From Chitinophagaceae bacterium (GTDB taxonomy: Bacteria; Bacteroidota; Bacteroidia; Chitinophagales; Chitinophagaceae): DNA of 8,990 nucleotides. The translations under genes were made by a program, and so were the position numbers. Positions 3,706-8,990 of this stretch are shown one piece after another. The notes below the pieces were generated by a model. The model was not told where the DNA came from. It saw nothing but the letters and a program-made list of their open reading frames with translations, and made no database searches. Positions within the stretch are counted from its first letter, which is position 1. The number at the start of each line of letters is the position of its first letter. The DNA is taken from positions 1 through 8,990 of the forward strand of contig JAOQAL010000120.1 in assembly GCA_025963615.1 (NCBI GenBank). Direction: 5' to 3'.

Positions 3706-6261
3706 CTAAAATACTATTTCTACCTGTTCATCCGGCCCGAGGGTCTTCGTTTTAAATTTTTTGACAGCATTCCCAATTGCCAGCTCATGAATGGTCAATT
3801 TCCCGCTTAATACTTTTAAGACTGCAGACCTGGCGGCTATCGTACAAGTGCCCCAGGCATACCCATTGCTCCAGAAATAACTACCTGCTGCTGCCGTAAA
3901 TCGCATTTTGTTTGTAACGCCTGAATAATGGAATCCACTCCAGGCTAGTAAAGCTCCCCAACTTGTCATGGATCGCGCATAATTATGGCCACATTCCGGT
4001 TCATCAAAAGGATTTCTTTTGCGTCCATCGAAACGATTGCGGATAGCCGTTATACATTTTAATGCATTGGCGGTATCACCACTGTACAACATCCCAATGG
4101 CGGCAGCATATTCAAACCCTGTCATGCTTTCCGCAAAATAAGGAAATGGAACTTTTAACCGGCCCTTTGGCCAGCTTGCCATTAATAACCCGGCTTCATC
4201 ACCTAACACATAAGACCGCATATTATTGAAATGATCTTCAAAACTACTGTGATAATTATACCGCATAATACTGCTGAGCGTTGTTTTTAAATGGCTGCTG
4301 TCGGCCAGCCAACCCAGGTCCAGTATTTGTGCCATCATTTGTCCCACCAACTGGTCAACCAGGCAACCTTTTCCTAACTGATAATCGGGAATAGCAGCAG
4401 CACTATCATACGAGCTGGTAATAAACTGAAATGTTTCAGGTTGCGTAATGCGGTGCTCATAATATTCTCCATTGAATAAATTTTTATCCGTCCAGGCACT
4501 TCCATTTTTATAAATAGCAAGACAGGAATCTGCAAAGGGTTTGTCGTTCATAAATAACGCCATACCATTTGCTGCTTTTAAAGCGCCCAGGTACCAGAAC
4601 TGCATCTGCGGGTTAGGTCCATAATAATTTACATCCATGGTATTATGCTGTTCACCTTCCATTACACCATCCCGGTTTCCATCCCAACCGCCTTTGCGCC
4701 ATGCATAGGCTAATACCTTTTTCACCTGCGGCCAATTTTGTCTCAGGAAATTATTATCACCGCTCAACTGCCATTCACGATACATTTTCAGGATACAGCC
4801 CATTTGCCCATCCGCCGCGGCGCCCCACCAGGTCTGGGGTTTGTTCAACGGCAGGCTGGTGCGAAACTTCATTTCTCCACTGGGCAGCGTGGCGTAATTA
4901 AATTCTACATCACGCATCGTTTTTGCAAGTTCTCCGAATAAAAACGGTGTCGCTTGTTCATAATTCCAAACATGGGTACAACTGCCAAAACAGGACCCCG
5001 TTTCATCAAATACTCCTTCCCATCCCATCATGTGGCCATCCGGTAACCTGAAAACCGTTTGTGAACGAAGAACGCTCAGGTTAAACAACGCGGCTTCTTT
5101 GATTGCCGGGGGATAGGTGCTGTTAACAAACGCATTTACAAATTGCAGCGTTCTGTTTTCCAATGCCGGCAGTTGAGGTAATATTTTTTGAATCACGTCC
5201 CAGGCATCTTTATACTTAGCGCTGTAGTAATTTCCGATCCATTCTTTTGATTGTTGTGAATTAAATTCAGGCCATGCATAGCGATTGGGAAAGTTCCAGG
5301 TGATATAAAAATTATAATAAACCGTTTCTCCCGGCTGAATTGTTTTCTTTACCGCCAATGATGCCATGGGGTCATTATCAACTTCCTGATCTTTTTCGGT
5401 GAGCATGCCATCCTTGCTGAAATCATCCCAAAAATCAAGCGTTGAATTGTTCCAATCATTACTGCCTGAAGATGTGCGGTAGCTGATGCCACCAGTAGCA
5501 TCGGTAGTTAACGCAATGGTTCCCCAGGCAGCATCTATTTTTTCAACACTATCGGAAGACATGAAAATACCCGAAACCCCATTGGCTGCTTTAAATTCAT
5601 TCCGGTTATTCTTTGCCCCCGAATAAATGACATCGCCCTTCCAGTCCTTATAATTATTACTTCCGTCTTTACCAATAAAATTGCGGATAGAACCACAAAC
5701 AGAAGCATCAATTGCTTTATCAGACTTATTAGTAACCTTATAACGCAATACAGCGATGGGTATCCCGCTGTTATCCGCATCGCCCGGAATCAAGGGATTG
5801 AAACCTTGTATGGTCACCTCAACCGGTAACTCTTTATCTTTTAAATTAACCTGTCCAAATGGATAGGCAGCGTCAAAGGACGCTTTGCTGAATCTTGGGA
5901 TACCATAATTATTAACAGGTCGTCCCTCTGCATGCATGTATTCAACATCATCCAGCGGACCCATCAATCCCTTTACCATTCCATTGCCATTCACGGGTTT
6001 CACATAAATGCAAAAGAAAGGTGCGTCATTTCCCGGGGTAACCGTACTATACTTTAATCCGGGCTTGTTCATTATTTGCCAGTCACGAAGTTCGCCCCGG
6101 CCGCCAAGTGATACCGTACCTGTTCCAATACCACCCAAAGGCAGTGCTATATTATAAAGGTGTGCCGAATCATAATGTTTTAAAACCGGCCATGGTTGTT
6201 GTGCAAAAGATAATTGGAAGAAAAAAATACAACTTATTAAAGGTGGTATCCTCATGATCAT
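3706..6261 (-). CDS. Secreted GH116-family (GBA2-like) glycoside hydrolase
   Basis: This 851-residue protein is predicted to be exported and to cleave beta-linked glucosides or related substrates. Residues 1-20 form a signal peptide (hydrophobic LISCIFFFQLSFA, likely cut after A20 before QQPWP). LISC at 8-11 matches a lipobox pattern, but the hydrophobic stretch continues past it, so signal peptidase I is favoured. The N-terminal domain starts with the family hallmark PLGGIGTGTVSLGG (41-54) and runs to about 360. The catalytic (alpha/alpha)6 domain covers about 395-800 and includes GWEGVFDETGSCFGSCTHVWNYEQA (E420, H430, E435), EGEQHNTMDVNYYGPN (D543) and GCLVDQLVGQ. By position against human GBA2 (E527, D677), D543 is the likely acid/base, and E420 is the best but unproven nucleophile. 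Total length is typical of the family. It has no SusC/SusD or regulatory partner here and is separated from recQ by 327 bases, so it is probably transcribed alone. The start could also be the Met at residue 3. Confidence 0.88.
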   Translation of the reverse strand: MIMRIPPLISCIFFFQLSFAQQPWPVLKHYDSAHLYNIALPLGGIGTGTVSLGGRGELRDWQIMNKPGLKYSTVTPGNDAPFFCIYVKPVNGNGMVKGLMGPLDDVEYMHAEGRPVNNYGIPRFSKASFDAAYPFGQVNLKDKELPVEVTIQGFNPLIPGDADNSGIPIAVLRYKVTNKSDKAIDASVCGSIRNFIGKDGSNNYKDWKGDVIYSGAKNNRNEFKAANGVSGIFMSSDSVEKIDAAWGTIALTTDATGGISYRTSSGSNDWNNSTLDFWDDFSKDGMLTEKDQEVDNDPMASLAVKKTIQPGETVYYNFYITWNFPNRYAWPEFNSQQSKEWIGNYYSAKYKDAWDVIQKILPQLPALENRTLQFVNAFVNSTYPPAIKEAALFNLSVLRSQTVFRLPDGHMMGWEGVFDETGSCFGSCTHVWNYEQATPFLFGELAKTMRDVEFNYATLPSGEMKFRTSLPLNKPQTWWGAAADGQMGCILKMYREWQLSGDNNFLRQNWPQVKKVLAYAWRKGGWDGNRDGVMEGEQHNTMDVNYYGPNPQMQFWYLGALKAANGMALFMNDKPFADSCLAIYKNGSAWTDKNLFNGEYYEHRITQPETFQFITSSYDSAAAIPDYQLGKGCLVDQLVGQMMAQILDLGWLADSSHLKTTLSSIMRYNYHSSFEDHFNNMRSYVLGDEAGLLMASWPKGRLKVPFPYFAESMTGFEYAAAIGMLYSGDTANALKCITAIRNRFDGRKRNPFDEPECGHNYARSMTSWGALLAWSGFHYSGVTNKMRFTAAAGSYFWSNGYAWGTCTIAARSAVLKVLSGKLTIHELAIGNAVKKFKTKTLGPDEQVEIVF

Positions 6262-6351
6262 TTTTTAAAGATGAACGATAAATTTAGGTCATACCGGTTG
6301 GACATTGCAGTTACTCAGGTTTTATTTTGAAATAATAGGTGAATGCTCATC

Positions 6352-6408
6352 GGAGTGTTTCACGCAAAGCGCGCAAAGAAGCAAAGGACGCAAAGGGAGA
6401 TGAACGGT
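6352..6408. repeat. CGCAAAG-rich repeat, copy 1
   Basis: GTTTCACGCAAAG is followed by further CGCAAAG/GCAAAG units and ends GAGATGAACGGT. It pairs with the copy at 6452-6506; the shared core starts exactly 100 bp apart. Short direct CGCAAAG units within intergenic DNA are, to my recollection, a recurrent feature of Bacteroidota genomes with no assigned function. Confidence 0.75.
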
Positions 6409-6438
6409 TAAGAAGCCACTTTATCTTCTAAACATCTC
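6397..6438. repeat. Nested inverted repeat between the two CGCAAAG copies
   Basis: GAGATG (6397-6402) pairs with CATCTC (6433-6438), and inside it AGAAG (6411-6415) pairs with CTTCT (6425-6429). The arms are short and the internal loop is uneven, so the structure is only suggestive. It spans the end of repeat copy 1 and the unique spacer. Confidence 0.3.
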
Positions 6439-6451
6439 TGCCGGATTATTT

Positions 6452-6506
6452 GGAATGTTTCACGCAAAGGACGCGAAGAAGCAAAGAACGCAAAGAGATG
6501 AACGGT
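6452..6506. repeat. CGCAAAG-rich repeat, copy 2
   Basis: It has the same order as copy 1, from GTTTCACGCAAAG to GAGATGAACGGT, with a few substitutions (CGCGAAG for CGCAAAG) and two bases fewer near the end. It lies between the recQ terminator and copy 1. The two copies fill most of the 327-base gap between the GH116 gene and recQ; no gene is seen in that gap. Confidence 0.75.
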
Positions 6507-6515
6507 ATTGCGCAC

Positions 6516-6541
6516 AATAAAAAATCCGCCGGCGGCGGATT
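6516..6541 (-). terminator. Rho-independent terminator of recQ
   Basis: On the minus strand AATCCGCC (6541-6534), loop GCC, and GGCGGATT (6530-6523) make a perfect GC-rich 8-bp stem followed by TTTTATT. It sits about 47 bases past the recQ stop codon and separates recQ from the GH116 gene downstream. Confidence 0.88.
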
Positions 6542-6588
6542 GTTGATTCGATTTTTTTAGGAAACGATAAAGCTATGATTAAGGCGCT

Positions 6589-8850
6589 TTACATCCCGTA
6601 TTGAGACAAAAATTTAATGCGCATAATCTTTAACTGCTCCCAGGTAAAATCATACTCTGATAATTCTTCCTGTGCTACCTGCAAGGAAGACGTTTCACAA
6701 CCCTTGAAATATTCGAGTATTTCATCCTGGTCATCTTCGTCTACCATTTCATCAATAGCATAATCAAGATTCAGCTTGGTACCGCTGGCAGCAATGGTTT
6801 CCATCTCTTCCAGCATCTCATCCATCCGCCAGCCTTTATTCTTCGCGATAGTTTCAAGCGGCATCTTTTTATCCGTCTGCTGAATGATAAAAACCTTGTT
6901 CCCGCTTTTATTCACTACACTCTTCATTACAAAATCATCGGGTCGTTCTATCTTGTTCTCTTCAACATACCGGGCAATCATTTCAACAAATGGCTTACCA
7001 TAGCGCGTGGCTTTTCCTTTGCTGACGCCCTGGCATTTATCGAGGTCAGTCACCGCAATCGGGTAAAGCGTGGCCATATCTTTTAAAGATGTCTCCAGGA
7101 AAATAACAAAGGGAGGCAGGCCTTTTTTCTTTGCTTCTTTCTGGCGAAGTTCTTTCAACATCTCAAACAGTATTTCGTCCGCTGTTATCAAGACTTCTTC
7201 TTCTACGGCCTCTTCATCATCTTCATTCGCTTCTTCGTATGAGTTGTTCAAAACAATCTTAAACGATTTCGGCTTTTTCAGAAATGCCTCACCGGCTTTG
7301 GTTATTTTCAACACGCCATATTCCTCAATGTCCTTACTTAAAAACCCTTCCAGCTGCATTTGCCGCATAATAGAGTTCCAGTAATGAGCCGGGTGTTCGT
7401 TTCCGCTTGCAAATACATCCAATGCATCATGCCGGAACATTTGGATCTGTGGAGTTAGCTTGCCAATAATGATATTAACCACATAATCGTTAGCAAATCT
7501 TTCATCCAACGCTTTGATCGCTTTTAATCCCGTAACAGCATCATCTTTCGCTTCTATTCTTTCTCTTGGATTTTTACAGTTATCGCAATTGCCGCAATTA
7601 TCATTTGGATATTCTTCTCCAAAATAGTTCATCAGGCTTTTGCGGCGGCAAACGCCACTTTCAGCAAACGCCACGGTTTCATTAATCAGTTGCGCACCAA
7701 CTTCTCTTTCACTTAGCGGTTTATCGCGCATCAGGTGTTCCAGCTTGGAAACATCCTTGTGAGAATAATATAAAATACATTTCCCTTCCATACCATCGCG
7801 GCCTGCACGACCGGTTTCCTGGTAATAGTTCTCAATTGATTTAGGAATATTATAGTGAATTACAAACCGGATATCCGGTTTATCAATGCCCATACCAAAG
7901 GCAATGGTAGCCACAATGACCTGCATGTCTTCATTTAAAAACTGGTCCTGCCTGCCTGCCCTGATCTTACCATCAATACCGGCATGATAGGCAATTGCTT
8001 TGATATCATTTTTCTGCAACAGCTCTGCCAGCTCCTCGGTAGTTTTCCGGTTCGTGGTATAAATAATACCACTCTTCCCTTTATTTTGCGATATAAACTT
8101 TACAATACTTTTCAGCGTCTGCTCTTTTTTAACTTTCGGCAACACTTCATAATATAGATTGGAGCGGTTGAACGAAGAAGTATAGATATGCGGATTTTTC
8201 AGATCCAGGTTCTCAATAATATCACTTTGTACTTTCGGTGTTGCTGTTGCTGTTAATGCAATTACTGGTATGTCGGGGTTTATCTGTATCATCATTTCCC
8301 GAAGTCTTCTATACTCCGGTCTGAAATCATGTCCCCATTCGGAAATACAGTGTGCTTCATCTACAGCGAAAAAGGAGATTTTAAGGTCACTGAAAAACTC
8401 AAGGTTTTCCTGCTTCGTCAATGTTTCCGGCGCAACGTATAACATTTTGGTACCGCCGCTTAATAAATCATTATGTACTTCGATAATTTCTTTCTTTGTG
8501 AGAGTCGAATTCAAAAAGTGCGCTACTTCATCTTTACTACTATAACCGCGAACCAGGTCAACCTGGTTTTTCATTAAAGCAATCAGCGGACTCACGATAA
8601 TAGCAACACCTTCACTGACCAGGGCGGGAAGCTGATAGCACAAACTTTTCCCCCCACCGGTAGGCATTATTACAAACGTGTCGTGCCCTGACAATACCGA
8701 TTCAATTATTCTTTCCTGTTCGTCTTTGAATTTGTCAAACCCAAAATGTTCTTTCAGCGCCTTATGGAGATCTAATCTTTTCTTAGGGTCTGACGGTTCT
8801 TTTATTTTTGAAACCTTTTTAACGACGGGTTTCTTTACTGTTGTAGCCAT
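6589..8850 (-). CDS. recQ: ATP-dependent DNA helicase RecQ
   Basis: This 753-residue 3'-5' DNA helicase is expected to act in recombination and stalled-fork repair. After a lysine-rich N-terminal tail (1-25), motif 0 (FGFDKFKDEQ, 36-45), Walker A TGGGKS (64-69), DEAH (164-167), ALTATAT (motif III) and QETGRAGRDG (344-353) are all intact. The zinc site is complete: C401, C419, C422, C425. A winged helix follows (about 435-530), then an acidic linker rich in E and D (about 536-556), an HRDC domain (about 558-635), and a C-terminal helical extension (about 650-753) resembling the HTH_40 domain found in longer RecQ proteins. It is longer than E. coli RecQ (about 610 residues) because of this tail. 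The start is supported by AGGAAGG at 8870-8864 and by the lack of an upstream alternative. A possible upstream gene ends 23 bases before it; a strong terminator follows. Confidence 0.97.
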   Translation of the reverse strand: MATTVKKPVVKKVSKIKEPSDPKKRLDLHKALKEHFGFDKFKDEQERIIESVLSGHDTFVIMPTGGGKSLCYQLPALVSEGVAIIVSPLIALMKNQVDLVRGYSSKDEVAHFLNSTLTKKEIIEVHNDLLSGGTKMLYVAPETLTKQENLEFFSDLKISFFAVDEAHCISEWGHDFRPEYRRLREMMIQINPDIPVIALTATATPKVQSDIIENLDLKNPHIYTSSFNRSNLYYEVLPKVKKEQTLKSIVKFISQNKGKSGIIYTTNRKTTEELAELLQKNDIKAIAYHAGIDGKIRAGRQDQFLNEDMQVIVATIAFGMGIDKPDIRFVIHYNIPKSIENYYQETGRAGRDGMEGKCILYYSHKDVSKLEHLMRDKPLSEREVGAQLINETVAFAESGVCRRKSLMNYFGEEYPNDNCGNCDNCKNPRERIEAKDDAVTGLKAIKALDERFANDYVVNIIIGKLTPQIQMFRHDALDVFASGNEHPAHYWNSIMRQMQLEGFLSKDIEEYGVLKITKAGEAFLKKPKSFKIVLNNSYEEANEDDEEAVEEEVLITADEILFEMLKELRQKEAKKKGLPPFVIFLETSLKDMATLYPIAVTDLDKCQGVSKGKATRYGKPFVEMIARYVEENKIERPDDFVMKSVVNKSGNKVFIIQQTDKKMPLETIAKNKGWRMDEMLEEMETIAASGTKLNLDYAIDEMVDEDDQDEILEYFKGCETSSLQVAQEELSEYDFTWEQLKIMRIKFLSQYGM

Positions 8851-8873
8851 TACTCAATATTTTCCTTCCTTTT

Positions 8874-8990
8874 CTAAAAAAGGCATTGGTTTAAGTTAAT
8901 CAATTTTGCGCTAAAAACCGGGCTGGCATATTCGTTTTTCAGGCGTTTTACATAAATCCTGCCATTTATAAACAGCATTCCCGCCCCAGG
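8874..8990 (-). CDS. Possible C-terminal end of a gene upstream of recQ (partial)
   Basis: From the window edge the minus strand is open for 38 codons to a TAG at 8876-8874. The translation (for example FINGRIYVKRLKNEYASPVF) has a protein-like mix of residues and ends 23 bases before the recQ start, which would suit an operon. No family is recognised and the frame is short, so chance is possible. Start and most of the gene would lie outside the window. Confidence 0.4.
   Translation of the reverse strand, partial: PGAGMLFINGRIYVKRLKNEYASPVFSAKLINLNQCLF

Noticed and set aside
6352..6506. CGCAAAG repeats as a CRISPR array
   Set aside because: Only two long copies with internal degenerate units, spacing unlike repeat-spacer structure, and no cas genes.

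Overview
The window most likely comes from a member of the Bacteroidota, probably a Chitinophagaceae-like environmental bacterium. Four things suggest this: an exact TAnnTTTG-type -7 box upstream of the tRNA, short CGCAAAG-rich intergenic repeats, a Fic protein of the DUF4172 type, and RecQ with the long C-terminal layout common in that phylum. The family-level placement is inference from these features; no search was run.

Left part (1-2330, + strand). After about 430 bases with no convincing gene come a RibD_C/dihydrofolate-reductase-like protein (438-1019) and a self-inhibited class II Fic AMP-transferase with a C-terminal winged helix (1210-2322). The 190-base gap between them holds five copies of an 11-bp half-site (TGCGGCGAATA-like). 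Four of them form two large palindromes, the last ending 13 bases before the Fic start codon. This is the strongest unexplained regulatory signal in the window.

Middle part (2330-3540) is accessory DNA. It holds a 95-residue three-helix membrane protein on the - strand and two pairs of repeated modules. One pair (A/A') is a structured element resembling a recombination site or folded repeat. The other (B/B') is the 5' end of the small gene with its start codon. The arrangement looks like a cassette present twice, one copy having lost its gene. Next to it lies the C-terminal piece of an SRPBCC/AHSA1-type protein that has lost its N-terminal part.

Right part (3490-8990, all - strand). This is more ordinary chromosome: a tRNA-Phe(GAA) with its own terminator and candidate promoter, a secreted GH116/GBA2-like glycoside hydrolase (3706-6261), an intergenic region with two ~55-bp CGCAAAG repeats exactly 100 bp apart, a clear terminator, and RecQ helicase (6589-8850). 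An open frame running off the window end (8874-8990) may be the tail of a gene just upstream of recQ.

The genes do not form one pathway. The most notable features are the Fic operator array and the duplicated cassette-like region between Fic and the tRNA.
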